From Klebsiella electrica (GTDB lineage Bacteria; Pseudomonadota; Gammaproteobacteria; Enterobacterales; Enterobacteriaceae): a stretch of 64,000 nucleotides of DNA. Location of the stretch: assembly GCF_006711645.1 (NCBI RefSeq), contig NZ_CP041247.1, positions 1,736,001 through 1,800,000 of the forward strand. The letters run 5' to 3'. Below the pieces are notes generated by a model. The model saw nothing but the letters and a program-made list of their open reading frames with translations. It did not search any database and was not told the DNA's origin. The position numbers and the translations under genes were made by a program. Within the stretch, counting starts at the first letter, position 1, and the number at the start of each line of letters is the position of its first letter. Below, piece by piece: positions 54,922-63,990 of this stretch.

Positions 54922-55257
54922 ATGGAAACAACTAAGCCTTCTTTCCAGGACGTACTGGAGTTTGTTCGTCTGTATCGTCGTAAGAACAAATTGCAGCGTG
55001 AAATTCAGGACGTTGAGAAAAAGATCCGTGATAACCAGAAGCGCGTACTGCTGCTGGACAACCTCAGCGATTACATCAAACCGGGCATGAGCGTTGAAGC
55101 TATTCAGGGCATCATCGCCAGCATGAAAAGCGATTACGAAGATCGTGTTGATGACTACATCATCAAAAATGCCGAGCTGTCCAAAGAACGTCGTGACATT
55201 TCCAAAAAGCTGAAAGTCATGGGCGAAGCGAAGGCCGAAGAGAAGGTCGAAGAGTAA
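54922..55257 (+). CDS. tmaR: pole-localizer protein TmaR (YeeX)
   Basis: A small coiled-coil protein of 111 residues that in E. coli localises at a cell pole and sequesters enzyme I of the [23 protein letters not shown] and the helical [20 protein letters not shown] segment match the E. coli protein almost exactly; the C-terminal ten residues are more divergent ([10 protein letters not shown]). Start ATG 54922. Downstream sequence to cobT is GC-rich without a clear terminator. Confidence 0.96.
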   Translation: METTKPSFQDVLEFVRLYRRKNKLQREIQDVEKKIRDNQKRVLLLDNLSDYIKPGMSVEAIQGIIASMKSDYEDRVDDYIIKNAELSKERRDISKKLKVMGEAKAEEKVEE

Positions 55258-55422
55258 TCGCATCGCGTCTGCCCGGCGGCGGCTCTCGCCGTCGGGAATG
55301 ATCCCCTCTCTGGATTTATCTCCTTCCCCCGGCGGCGAACCGCCGCGCCACGCCAGCTTTCACGCGCGACGGCGTTCACCACGGGCAATGGCAAATCACC
55401 TGCAAGTGCTACGAGGAACATG

Positions 55423-56481
55423 ATGGACAATCTTTCGGCTTTCATCGCCGACATTCCGCTGCCGGACCGCGCGGCGATGGCTCAGGCGCAACAACATCTG
55501 GATGGTTTATTAAAACCGCCGGGCAGTCTGGGACGGCTGGAGGCGCTGGCAGTGCAGCTGGCCGGAATGCCGGGGCTGCACGGCCAACTGCAAGTGGCGG
55601 AAAAAGCGATTGTGGTGATGTGCGCCGATCACGGCGTCTGGCATGAAGGGGTGGCTATCTCGCCGCAGGCCGTCACGGCGATTCAGGCGATAAACATGAC
55701 CCGCAAAAATACCGGCGTCTGCGTGCTGGCGGCCCAGGCGGGCGTGCAGGTGCATGTGGTTGATGCCGGTATCGACGCGGATCCGATCCCTGGTCTGGTG
55801 GATATGCGAGTGGCGCGCGGCAGCGGTAATATCGCCCGGACGGCGGCCATGAGCCGGGAACAGGCGACGGCGCTGCTGCTGGCCAGCATCCGCTATACGC
55901 GAGAACTGGCCGCGCAGGGCGTACGCATATTCGGCGTTGGCGAACTGGGGATGGCGAACACCACCCCGGCGGCGGCGGTCGTCAGCGTGCTTACCGACAG
56001 CGATGCGCAGGATGTGGTCGGCATTGGCGCTAACCTGCCGGTATCGCAGCTGGGACACAAAGCCGATGTCGTCCGCCGGGCGATTGCGGTCAACCAGCCG
56101 CAGGCCGATGATGGTCTCGACGTGCTGGCGAAAGTGGGCGGATTTGATTTGGTGGGGATGACCGGCGTGATGCTGGGCGCCGCCTCCTGCGGACTGCCGG
56201 TTGTGCTGGACGGTTTCCTCTCCTATGCCTCCGCGCTGGCAGCCTGCCGTCTGGCTCCGGGCGTGCATCCGTATCTGATCCCTTCGCATCTGTCGGCGGA
56301 AAAAGGGGCGCGTATCGCGCTGGAACATCTGCAGTTGAAGCCCTATCTGGATATGGATATGCGGCTGGGAGAGGGCAGCGGCGCCGCGCTGGCGATGCAT
56401 CTTGTGCAGGCGGCATGCACGGTATTTAACGACATGGGCACGCTGGCGGAAAGCCATATTGTCCTGCCGGAAAGCCGCTAA
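55423..56481 (+). CDS. cobT: nicotinate-nucleotide--dimethylbenzimidazole phosphoribosyltransferase
   Basis: Makes alpha-ribazole phosphate for the lower ligand of cobalamin. 352 residues with the family segments [53 protein letters not shown] and [12 protein letters not shown]; the catalytic Glu of the family is in the region near residues 310-320 ([10 protein letters not shown]). Two adjacent ATG codons (55420, 55423) follow GAGGAAC; either may be used. In Salmonella cobT follows cobU and cobS, but here its upstream neighbour is tmaR, so it is separated from those genes inside this window. Confidence 0.95.
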   Translation: MDNLSAFIADIPLPDRAAMAQAQQHLDGLLKPPGSLGRLEALAVQLAGMPGLHGQLQVAEKAIVVMCADHGVWHEGVAISPQAVTAIQAINMTRKNTGVCVLAAQAGVQVHVVDAGIDADPIPGLVDMRVARGSGNIARTAAMSREQATALLLASIRYTRELAAQGVRIFGVGELGMANTTPAAAVVSVLTDSDAQDVVGIGANLPVSQLGHKADVVRRAIAVNQPQADDGLDVLAKVGGFDLVGMTGVMLGAASCGLPVVLDGFLSYASALAACRLAPGVHPYLIPSHLSAEKGARIALEHLQLKPYLDMDMRLGEGSGAALAMHLVQAACTVFNDMGTLAESHIVLPESR

Positions 56482-56488
56482 GCCGGAA

Positions 56489-56518
56489 TCAGGGCGACCG
56501 CTGTCGCCCTGAGTTTTT
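56489..56518 (+). terminator. cobT terminator
   Basis: TCAGGGCGAC and GTCGCCCTGA (56489-56512) make a perfect 10-bp stem with a 4-base loop, followed by GTTTTT. It separates cobT from the convergent gene. Confidence 0.92.
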
Positions 56519-56524
56519 GCGGAT

Positions 56525-57634
56525 TTACAGCGCTTTTTGCCAGACGCTTTGCGGCAGCAGATAGACATCGGCTTTCGCGTTCATACCGTCCGTTACAATA
56601 TGATGAATCCCGCTGGCCATCACGGCCAGGGTGACGTCAAAGGCGTTCAGGCTGTCACCAAATCCTGCGGTCAGGTTCAGCATTGAGCCGTTGGCCATCA
56701 GGTAGACGGTTTTATCGCCCACCCGGTACGCATTGATATGCGGCATCACCTCGTCGTGGCTGAACTGACGCAGATAGCCGCAGTCGATCTCTTCCGCAAC
56801 GTGGCCGACATTGAGAATGAATACGCCATCTTTGGCGTTATCCAGCGCCGCGCTATTGACCACTTTCTTCGCGCCGGTTGCCGTGGCGACCACATCGGCC
56901 GAGGCGATGGCATCCTGTAAATCCACAACATGCCAGCCATCATAGGCTGCCTGCAGGCGACGGGCGGGATCGATTTCTGCCACCATCACCTGTCCGCCAA
57001 AGGCTTTCGCTGCGGCGGCAACGCCTTGTCCCACCAGACCGTAGCCAATGACCAACACTTTCTTCTCATGCAGCGTCAGGTGAGTGGTCTGGAAGAAGGT
57101 ATGCCAGGCCGTGAGGCCCACCATGTGGCGGTTATGCAGTCCCTCTTTAACCGGGAGATCGTCCCAGTTAAAGATAGGGTAGCCGGGACGAATATCGCCC
57201 AGGCGGCTGACGCCGGAGCCGGTGGCTTCCAGGCCGGCGACGATGTGGCCAAATTCACCGCGCTGGTGCAGCAGGGTGGTGAGATCGGCGCCCATTTCGC
57301 ACAGGTGGGTAGGATCCCAGGCGATCGCTTTTTCCCAGGAGTGCTGCCAGTCGGCATCGCTCATATCGCGCCAGGCGCAGGCCTGTGCGCCGCGCTCTAC
57401 CAGCCAGGCGACAACCTCATCCTGCACGGTGGTGGGGTTACAGGTGGTCAGAAAGACTTTCGCCCCTTTCTCCAGAATCCCCTGCACCAGCGGAATCATT
57501 TTCATATCCAGATGCATACAGCAGGCCAGTCGGACATGGCTCAGATCGGGAAGGGCGGCGACCTGACGCAGCGTGCGCGGCATATTCTGGCTGGCCCATG
57601 CCACGTCTTTCACTAAATTTGTCTTATTATTCAC
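56525..57634 (-). CDS. S-adenosylhomocysteinase-like protein with altered active site
   Basis: A 369-residue SAH-hydrolase-family protein. The NAD loop VIGYGLVGQGVAAAAKAFG, the following AEIDPARRLQAAYDGW, LNVGHVAEEID and the N-terminal HLDMKMIPLVQGILEKGAKV align well with adenosylhomocysteinase. By eye the positions equivalent to human T57, D131, E156, D190 and H353 appear to be D43, M114, A137, H167 and Asp in GFGDSL, while H55 and K186 (H41, K163) are kept; the canonical C-terminal Lys/Tyr tail is missing. Enterobacteria normally clear SAH with Pfs/LuxS, so this enzyme probably uses another substrate. Monocistronic, convergent with cobT. Confidence 0.82.
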   Translation of the reverse strand: MNNKTNLVKDVAWASQNMPRTLRQVAALPDLSHVRLACCMHLDMKMIPLVQGILEKGAKVFLTTCNPTTVQDEVVAWLVERGAQACAWRDMSDADWQHSWEKAIAWDPTHLCEMGADLTTLLHQRGEFGHIVAGLEATGSGVSRLGDIRPGYPIFNWDDLPVKEGLHNRHMVGLTAWHTFFQTTHLTLHEKKVLVIGYGLVGQGVAAAAKAFGGQVMVAEIDPARRLQAAYDGWHVVDLQDAIASADVVATATGAKKVVNSAALDNAKDGVFILNVGHVAEEIDCGYLRQFSHDEVMPHINAYRVGDKTVYLMANGSMLNLTAGFGDSLNAFDVTLAVMASGIHHIVTDGMNAKADVYLLPQSVWQKAL

Positions 57635-57834
57635 TGTATTGTGACCTTCAATCCGTAGAGTGGGTTAAATCCCGGTGGGGAAATGATTCTAACGTAGTGT
57701 TCCGCGATCACATAACGGCGGCGTACCGCTAAATTCCGCGGGGAAGTCGCCCTGCAAAAGATATGGTTGTTAAAATATGGTTAAAAAATGAAAATAAAAT
57801 ATAAGTTATTCCTATGACGTGAGTGAGCCGTTCG

Positions 57835-58566
57835 ATGTTAAGCGTTTTACCGACCGCACTGTTCTCGCGGGTGCGCATTTTTCTTGGGCGATTAAAGCCG
57901 CATGCGCTGCCCGTTGCCGGAAAACATATTCTCCTCGGCTCGTTAGGTGCCGGTACGGGACTGGCCGTCACCAGTCTGTTCAGCCACTGGCTGCTGGGTG
58001 AAATGAATCTGTGGTTTATCGCGCCGATGGGGGCCTCCGCGGTGCTGCTGTTCGGCGTACCGAATAGTCCGCTGGCGCAGCCGTGGTCAATCGTCGGGGG
58101 CAATGTGGTGTCGGCGCTGTTCGGCGTGACCGTCGGGATGTGGGTGCCTCATCTTGCCCTGGCCTGCGGTCTGGCAGCCGGACTGGCCATCGCCGCCATG
58201 TATTTCCTCCTCTGTCTGCATCCGCCCGGCGGTGCCGTTGCGCTGACGGCGATCCTCGGCGGAGCGGGCGTCCACAGCGCGGGATACCACTTTGTCCTGA
58301 CGCCGGTACTGCTCAATTCAATGATGCTGGCGTTACTGGCAATCATCTTCAACAACCTCGTCGGACGGCGCTATCCTCACTCTCTGGCGGCTGAAGAGGT
58401 CAAACCCAACGTCGTGCCGCTGGGGATCCCGGTGACCCGCGAAGATATTCATGCCGCGCTTCTCGACGGTCAGTTCCTTGATATTGATGAGGATGATGTG
58501 CAGGAACTGCTGGAAAATATCGAGCAAAAGGCGCGAAGGCGAATGGCCACCGTGCCGAAAGCATAA
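57835..58566 (+). CDS. HPP-family membrane protein
   Basis: An inner-membrane protein of 243 residues from ATG 57835 (GTG 57823 also possible; neither has a strong Shine-Dalgarno). Four to five helices surround the eponymous LHPPGGAVALTAIL motif; LWFIAPMGASAVLLFGVPNS is another conserved segment. A soluble C-terminal tail of about 60 residues (EDIHAALLDGQFLDIDEDD) is acidic. HPP proteins are implicated in nitrite transport in some bacteria and plants; no substrate can be assigned here. It is divergent from the SAH-hydrolase-like gene across 200 bases. Confidence 0.85.
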   Translation: MLSVLPTALFSRVRIFLGRLKPHALPVAGKHILLGSLGAGTGLAVTSLFSHWLLGEMNLWFIAPMGASAVLLFGVPNSPLAQPWSIVGGNVVSALFGVTVGMWVPHLALACGLAAGLAIAAMYFLLCLHPPGGAVALTAILGGAGVHSAGYHFVLTPVLLNSMMLALLAIIFNNLVGRRYPHSLAAEEVKPNVVPLGIPVTREDIHAALLDGQFLDIDEDDVQELLENIEQKARRRMATVPKA

Positions 58567-58590
58567 CGGCACGGTGCCGGGAGGGTTACA

Positions 58591-59048
58591 GCTCTCCGGT
58601 TATATACTGGGCGACGCTGATCGTCGCCTCGGCAGAGTATATCCGCCGCTTTGGTCGCCCGGACTCGCCGGAGACGTTGCGCCACCATCAGTGCCTGACC
58701 TATCCGCGCGGGACGCAAAGCCCGCAGTGGACGTTTGAGTCCCGCGAGCAACCGGGCGAACGGCTGAGTGTCAAGGTTCATGGCCCGTTCGCCACCAATA
58801 ACAGCGAATCGCTTCGTGACGAGGTGCTGGCAGGGCTGGGTATTGCGCTGTTGCCTGATTTCAGCGCCCGGGAGGCCATTGGTCGCGGGCTGGTGCAGGA
58901 GTTGCTGCCAGGCTGGCGACCAGTTGAGGTCTTCGCGCCAAACCCGTATGTCATCCGGCCCTATGCTCCGCGCGGTCGAGACGTTCAGCCACTATTTGAA
59001 GCACACCTTCAACTGAAAAGCGCCAGCTGTTCTGTCAGCGCCTGGTGA
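58591..59048 (+). pseudogene. LysR-family regulator, effector-domain remnant
   Basis: The frame reads ATLIVASAEYIRRFGRPDSP, then TLRHHQCLTYPRG and LLPDFSAREAIGRGLVQELL, a LysR effector domain from about its middle to the C-terminus. The DNA-binding domain and first half of the effector domain are missing: the HPP gene ends only 25 bases upstream. No proper start codon or Shine-Dalgarno precedes it. It is therefore a truncated gene, overlapping the end of the convergent lipoate-ligase-like gene by 40 bases. Confidence 0.8.
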
Positions 59049-59749
59049 AAGCGGGGAAGCAAGTCTGTTTCGCCGGGCAGCAGCTGCGCCAGGGTTACGG
59101 TCTTATCAGCCCGATAGACCCGGCCGCTGTTGAGGCGAGCTTCAAAATCATTCGCGGCCTGATGGGCGCCGATCAGATCGGTGTCCAGCAAAATCACCGC
59201 ATGAGCAAGCACCACATGTCCTTGATCAGCGGCCAGCGGTCGCCAGTACTGGGCGGTGCCGACAATTTTGCGGGCATGGTCGCCCTCGCCGCAGGCCAGG
59301 TTGTAGCGTCCGTCGCAAAATGACCCTGTCACCGCCTGATAATGACTCCCGACGCCAAACGTCGCCAGCGTGCGCTGAAGGAGCCCGCAGAGCTGTAGAT
59401 AAATAGGTTCTGCCGCTTCGCCCAGCGGCTGCGTGACCGGCCAGGCGAGGCTGAGATTGATAATCCCGGGGCCCTGTGGGACCAGGCTGCCGCCGGAGCG
59501 GCGCAGCCACACCGGCCAGCCGCGACGGGAAAAAAGCGCGCTGACGGCGCTGAGTTCACTGAATTTGCGATAGCTGCCGGGGACCACCAGCCCTTGCGGA
59601 GCCTGCCAGATCTGCGCCGCCGCTTCGCCGCGGCGAGCTTGCTCAAAAAGCGGCTGCTCGGCCAGCGTCGGGTCAGGGCAGTAGCGCAGCGGCAGCGGTT
59701 GAGGATGAAACTGTGCCGGCCAGCAGGCCGGGCGGTTATCCTGAATCAT
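59009..59749 (-). CDS. lipoate-protein ligase A-like protein
   Basis: A BPL/LplA-fold protein of 246 residues. WLRRSGGSLVPQGPGIINLS is the acyl-binding loop (family RRxSGGGxV) and ARKIVGTAQYWRP carries the conserved Lys of lipoate/octanoate transferases. It lacks the extra C-terminal domain of E. coli LplA. The start is ATG 59749 with GGAGACC upstream; longer in-frame readings have no Shine-Dalgarno. It follows an MFS transporter gene by 44 bases on the same strand, so a shared substrate (short carboxylic acid or lipoate) is possible. The attached group and target protein are unknown. Confidence 0.82.
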   Translation of the reverse strand: MIQDNRPACWPAQFHPQPLPLRYCPDPTLAEQPLFEQARRGEAAAQIWQAPQGLVVPGSYRKFSELSAVSALFSRRGWPVWLRRSGGSLVPQGPGIINLSLAWPVTQPLGEAAEPIYLQLCGLLQRTLATFGVGSHYQAVTGSFCDGRYNLACGEGDHARKIVGTAQYWRPLAADQGHVVLAHAVILLDTDLIGAHQAANDFEARLNSGRVYRADKTVTLAQLLPGETDLLPRFHQALTEQLALFS

Positions 59750-59793
59750 AAGGTCTCCATCTGCGCGGCGGTTTCCCGCCGCGCACCACGCCA

Positions 59794-61116
59794 TCAGGCG
59801 CGAGGGTTCTTTTTCATCAACATGGCAGTGACAGCGGAGAGCAGACAGCCGCCGGTCAGGTAAATCGCCACGCTGTGCCAGGCACCACCGGAGAAGGCGA
59901 CTAACGCCGCGGCAATAAAAGGCGTAAAGCCGCCGCCAATGACGCTGGCGACCTGATATCCGACGCCAGCCCCGCTATAACGATAGCTGGCGCCAAACAT
60001 CTCGGTGAACATCGGTTGCTGAACGCAAACCACCATGTCATGGGAAATATTAGCCAGCATCAGGGCGAAAAAGAGGATCCAGAAGTACGACAGACTTTCC
60101 AGCGCCATAAAGAACGGGAACGCGCAGAGCGTGCCGATGAGCGCGCCGGTAATGTAGATCCGCCGACGGCCAAAGCGATCCGCAAGCCAGGCGAAGCAGG
60201 GGATCGTCAGACAGCTAATCCCGCCGACCAGCAGACCAATATTCAGGAACAGCTCACGCGGCAGGCCGAGATTCTGCGTTGAGTAATTCAGGGCGAAGGC
60301 GGTGACAATATACATGGTCAGCAGTTCGCACAGACGCAGGGCGATAATCAGCAAAAACGCGCCGGGATGACGGAACAGGGCTTCGACCACCGGCAGGCGT
60401 TTTTTGGCCGTCTTTAGATGGGCCTCCTGCTGCTGATGTTCAAATTCAGCTGATTCAGCCATACCGTTGCGGATCCACAGCGCGACTAACACCAGCACCA
60501 CGCTGAACAAGAACGGCAGGCGCCAGCCCCAGCTGAGAAACTGCTCGTTGGTGGTGTTGGCGCTGATCAGCGAGACCAGGCCGGTGGAAAGCAGCAGACC
60601 CACGCCGTACCCCACCTGGACCCCGCTGCTATAGAAGGCTTTTTTATTTTTGGGCGCACTTTCTACTGCCAGCAGCGCCGCGCCGCCCCATTCTCCGCCG
60701 ACGGCGAAGCCCTGAATAGCGCGTAGGCTGACGAGCAGCACGGGGGCCAACCAGCCGATTTGATTAAAAGAAGGGAGCAGACCGATGCAGGTGGTCGCAA
60801 TTCCCATCATCCAGACGGTCATCATCAGCATTCGTTTGCGCCCAAGGCGATCGCCGAAATGACCGAAGATGATACCGCCGAGGGGGCGGAACAGAAAACC
60901 GACGCCGAAAGTGGCAAAGGCGGCCAGCGTGCCCATTGCCGGGCTAATCTGCGGGAAAAATTCGCGGTTAAAAACCAGGGCGGCGGTAATGCCGTAGAGT
61001 AAAAAATCGTACCAGTCAATCACGGCGCCGGCAAAGCTGCCCCAGGCAGCTCTTCTGGCGCGATTGAGTGAGCATGTCTCCCTGCCGGGGCGGGAGGAAA
61101 TAAGCGTTGAGTCCAT
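59794..61116 (-). CDS. MFS transporter, metabolite:H+ symporter family
   Basis: A 440-residue inner-membrane transporter with twelve helices. WGSFAGAVIDWYDFLLYG at the first helix and FGHFGDRLGRKRMLM at loop 2-3 are the signature of the MHS subfamily (ShiA, ProP, KgtP types), as is GGEWGGAALLAVE. The start is ATG 61116 after ACAGGACAGG; an ATG 30 bases upstream lacks a Shine-Dalgarno. Substrate unknown, probably a small organic acid or zwitterion. It is first in an operon with the lipoate-ligase-like gene and divergent from the SuoX-like gene. Confidence 0.9.
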   Translation of the reverse strand: MDSTLISSRPGRETCSLNRARRAAWGSFAGAVIDWYDFLLYGITAALVFNREFFPQISPAMGTLAAFATFGVGFLFRPLGGIIFGHFGDRLGRKRMLMMTVWMMGIATTCIGLLPSFNQIGWLAPVLLVSLRAIQGFAVGGEWGGAALLAVESAPKNKKAFYSSGVQVGYGVGLLLSTGLVSLISANTTNEQFLSWGWRLPFLFSVVLVLVALWIRNGMAESAEFEHQQQEAHLKTAKKRLPVVEALFRHPGAFLLIIALRLCELLTMYIVTAFALNYSTQNLGLPRELFLNIGLLVGGISCLTIPCFAWLADRFGRRRIYITGALIGTLCAFPFFMALESLSYFWILFFALMLANISHDMVVCVQQPMFTEMFGASYRYSGAGVGYQVASVIGGGFTPFIAAALVAFSGGAWHSVAIYLTGGCLLSAVTAMLMKKNPRA

Positions 61117-61407
61117 ACCTGTCCTGTCTGTTGCTGTGTTTATCATTATTGGAATGAGACGCAGTCCTGGCAGCGTCTGTACAGAGACTACCGCGCCACC
61201 GGATGAGAGAAAAGATTTTTACCGAAAGTACTGCTTTAATGGTAAAAAATGTGCTTTTTATCGTCAGGCGTAAACACGGGTTCAGAGTGTTCTGGAAAGA
61301 GGGAATATTTTTAATCGAGAACCTCACAACCCGCTGCTGACGTCTTTTAAGAATTGGCCTTAATGGTTTACAATTAACTTATCTCCAATTCCTGAATGGT
61401 GAGCTAA

Positions 61408-61905
61408 ATGCGTCTACTTTTCGCAGTTTTATTTTGTGTTATGGTTTTGCCTAATGCTTTTGCAGAAAAACTGTCTGCCCCAGTCGGGAAGCCTGTTTTA
61501 ACCATTTCCGGCTTGATTGGAAATACAAATGCAGGCGATACCGCGGTGTTTGACCTGGCTGGATTAGAAAAACTGGGGATGGAGACGATTGTCACCACCA
61601 CGCCCTGGTACTCAGGAAAAGTGCGCTTTGATGGCGTTTCCCTTAGCAAACTCATGGATTTAGTCGGCGCCAGGGGGACAACGGCCAAGGTCATTGCCTT
61701 GAACGACTATACGACGACGGTCCCGCTTGATGATTTTCGCAAGTTCCCTGTTATCCTCGCGCTAAAATTGAATGGCGAATATATGCACATCCGTGATAAA
61801 GGCCCTTTATTTATTGTTTATCCGTACGATAGCAGCCCTGAACTGCAAAACCAGGTTTATTATTCCCGTTCGGCGTGGCAAGTTTCAAAAATTATCATAG
61901 AGTAA
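61408..61905 (+). CDS. periplasmic protein with molybdopterin-oxidoreductase (SuoX) fold
   Basis: 165 residues with a signal peptide (MRLLFAVLFCVMVLPNAFA). The mature part (PVLTISGLIGNTN, FDGVSLSKLMDLVGARGTTA, VIALNDYTTTVPLDDF, KGPLFIVYPYD) follows the oxidoreductase molybdopterin-binding fold. It contains no cysteine after the signal, whereas sulfite-oxidase-type enzymes use a Cys to ligate Mo; the equivalent region reads IVTTTPW. It therefore probably binds a ligand without catalysis. It lies ten bases before the GGDEF-EAL gene and is likely its periplasmic sensory partner. Confidence 0.83.
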   Translation: MRLLFAVLFCVMVLPNAFAEKLSAPVGKPVLTISGLIGNTNAGDTAVFDLAGLEKLGMETIVTTTPWYSGKVRFDGVSLSKLMDLVGARGTTAKVIALNDYTTTVPLDDFRKFPVILALKLNGEYMHIRDKGPLFIVYPYDSSPELQNQVYYSRSAWQVSKIIIE

Positions 61906-61915
61906 GGGTTTGATC

Positions 61916-63838
61916 TTGAATCGAATACTTACTGGAATTATTTTGTCGCTGTTCATCATCACCGGATACATTATGTATCTGGTGCATGAGCGTCAAAGTG
62001 AGTTGCAGAAATTAACCCGCTATACGGATACCTGGTCAGTCTCTCAGGTGGTTTCCGAGTACATGCGGCTGGAGTCGTGTTTAGGCGCATACGCGCTTGG
62101 CGTGGAGAGCGCTGACCACGATCAGGTCCGTCTGCGTCTGGATATTATGTTGAGCCAGGTGGAGCTGTTGCAGCAGGGCGACCTGGGGAATTTTATTCAT
62201 AAAGATGCCGGGCGCCAGGCCACCGTCGATCGTCTGAACAGTATTTTGCAGCAGCTCGATAGCGGGCTGGATAAGATGACACCTGCCCAGATTAAGGTGG
62301 TGTTAAGCAAAATGAGAGAGATTGACGGCCCGATGACCTCGCTTTCCTCCACCTCGCTGGTGCAGGGGATTGACGTGGTTAATCATACCCACGATAAAAT
62401 TCAGAATCTGTATTATATCTATTCAATTATCTCCATCCTGTTGATTACAACCTGTATTACGCTGGGGCTGTTGATGCTGCGGCAGAATAATAATCTGCGT
62501 CGCGCCCACGTGCGAATGAAACTGCTGGCCGACGATCTGCAGTTATCAAAAGAGAAACTGCAGGTGCAAAACCGCCGCTTGCAGTACGATGCCTACCATG
62601 ATTCGCTGACCGGTATGCCTAACCGGCTCTCCTTCTGGCAAAAGTTGCAGGAAATCGTCAATCAGGTCAGGCCTTACGATGGTTGTGCCGTGGTGATGCT
62701 GTTCGACCTCGATAATTTTAAAGAAGTCAACGATACCCTGGGCCACGATTCCGGCGATAAACTGCTGCAGGAACTGGCCAGTCGCCTGTCGTTTTTCCGT
62801 AAAACCGCGGAAACGCTCTATCGTCTGGGAGGCGATGAGTTCGCGCTGATCTCCTGCGACCTGAGCGAAGAGATGGCGCTGGAACGGGCGATGGTGATTC
62901 GGGAAAAAATCGTCCAGCCCTATCAAATCTATGACTCGATGATCAACATCGATGCCTGCATCGGCATCGTGCTTTCCGATCGCGAAACGCGTACCGATTA
63001 TTTGTATAAATGCGCCGATCTTGCGCTGTATGAGGCGAAAAAAGAGGGCCCGGGCACCGTTAAGGTCTTCCGTCCCGGTATGTTGCAACGTCTCCAGGAG
63101 AATAAATCGTTTGAGGATGACCTGCTGCAGGCGCTCGATAATGATGAATTCCGGGTTTATTACCAACCGATAGCCGATACGGTCAGCGGCGAAATTTACG
63201 GTTATGAAGCGCTGGTACGTTGGTTCCATCCGATACGTGGCCTGGTTCCCCCGAGCACCTTTATTCCGATAGCCGAGAAAACGGGCATGATAAACGCCCT
63301 CGGCGAGTGGGTGCTCAGCACCGCCTGCGAAGAGGCGGCGCGCTGGTCATCGCCGCTTAAGGTCTCGGTAAACGTGTCGCCGATTCAGTTGATTAACTGC
63401 TCGTTGACCGAGGTGATTGTCAACGTATTGCAAAAAACGGGTCTCGATCCGCATCGTCTGGATCTGGAAATTACCGAGTCGGACGTATTCAATGAAAACA
63501 CCCGCTCCTTAGAGATCCTCAGCCAGTTGCGCGAGCTGGGGATCCAGATTTCGATTGATGATTTTGGTACCGGCTACTCGTCATTGTCGCGGCTGAGCTA
63601 TTTCCCGTTCGATAAGATAAAAATCGATCGCTCGTTCGTGATTAATATTCCGCAGCAAAAAGACGATCTCGATATTGTGCGTTTTATCATCAGTATGGGG
63701 AAAAGTTTGCATATGTGTATTGTCGCCGAAGGCGTCGAAACAGAAGAACAACTCCAGTCGCTGCAACAATTAGGTTGCGATCTGGTTCAGGGTTATCTAA
63801 TTGGTAAACCCGGCCCCCTGAACACGCCGCTAAAATAA
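61916..63838 (+). CDS. membrane GGDEF-EAL cyclic-di-GMP protein
   Basis: 640 residues: a membrane helix (about 4-24), a periplasmic helical sensor region (about 25-165), a second helix (about 168-190), then GGDEF (RLGGDEFAL at 305-309, intact) and EAL (YEALVRW at 431-433). The EAL residues for metal and c-di-GMP binding are present (NVSPIQL, LEITESDVF, IDDFGTGYSSL, KIDRSF, EGVETEEQ), so phosphodiesterase activity is predicted; no clear RxxD inhibitory site precedes GGDEF. The start is TTG 61916 with TAAGGG seven bases upstream; TTG 61910 is too close to it. Coupled to the SuoX-like gene. Confidence 0.92.
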   Translation: MNRILTGIILSLFIITGYIMYLVHERQSELQKLTRYTDTWSVSQVVSEYMRLESCLGAYALGVESADHDQVRLRLDIMLSQVELLQQGDLGNFIHKDAGRQATVDRLNSILQQLDSGLDKMTPAQIKVVLSKMREIDGPMTSLSSTSLVQGIDVVNHTHDKIQNLYYIYSIISILLITTCITLGLLMLRQNNNLRRAHVRMKLLADDLQLSKEKLQVQNRRLQYDAYHDSLTGMPNRLSFWQKLQEIVNQVRPYDGCAVVMLFDLDNFKEVNDTLGHDSGDKLLQELASRLSFFRKTAETLYRLGGDEFALISCDLSEEMALERAMVIREKIVQPYQIYDSMINIDACIGIVLSDRETRTDYLYKCADLALYEAKKEGPGTVKVFRPGMLQRLQENKSFEDDLLQALDNDEFRVYYQPIADTVSGEIYGYEALVRWFHPIRGLVPPSTFIPIAEKTGMINALGEWVLSTACEEAARWSSPLKVSVNVSPIQLINCSLTEVIVNVLQKTGLDPHRLDLEITESDVFNENTRSLEILSQLRELGIQISIDDFGTGYSSLSRLSYFPFDKIKIDRSFVINIPQQKDDLDIVRFIISMGKSLHMCIVAEGVETEEQLQSLQQLGCDLVQGYLIGKPGPLNTPLK

Positions 63839-63862
63839 ATCATCTGCGCTCCTGTCTTATTG

Positions 63863-63896
63863 CGGATCTGACTCATCAGATCCGTCCATCTTTATA
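63863..63896 (+). terminator. probable terminator after the GGDEF-EAL gene
   Basis: CGGATCTGA (63863-63871) and TCAGATCCG (63876-63884) form a perfect 9-bp stem with loop CTCA, followed by TCCATCTTTATATTT. The U-tract is interrupted but the stem is strong. Confidence 0.6.
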
Positions 63897-63990
63897 TTTA
63901 AACAAAACTAACCCTTATTGAGTATTAACAGGGGTAGAAAATTATCCTCTCTAAAAATAATATCCTCAGTGATTGAAAGGGGTATATCAT

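Noticed and set aside
55261..55419. Cobalamin riboswitch before cobT
   Set aside because: The conserved B12-box and core motifs could not be found in the 160-base gap.
55510..56568. Long open frame antisense to cobT (352 codons)
   Set aside because: Shadow of a GC-rich gene; no recognisable motif, and it crosses the cobT terminator.
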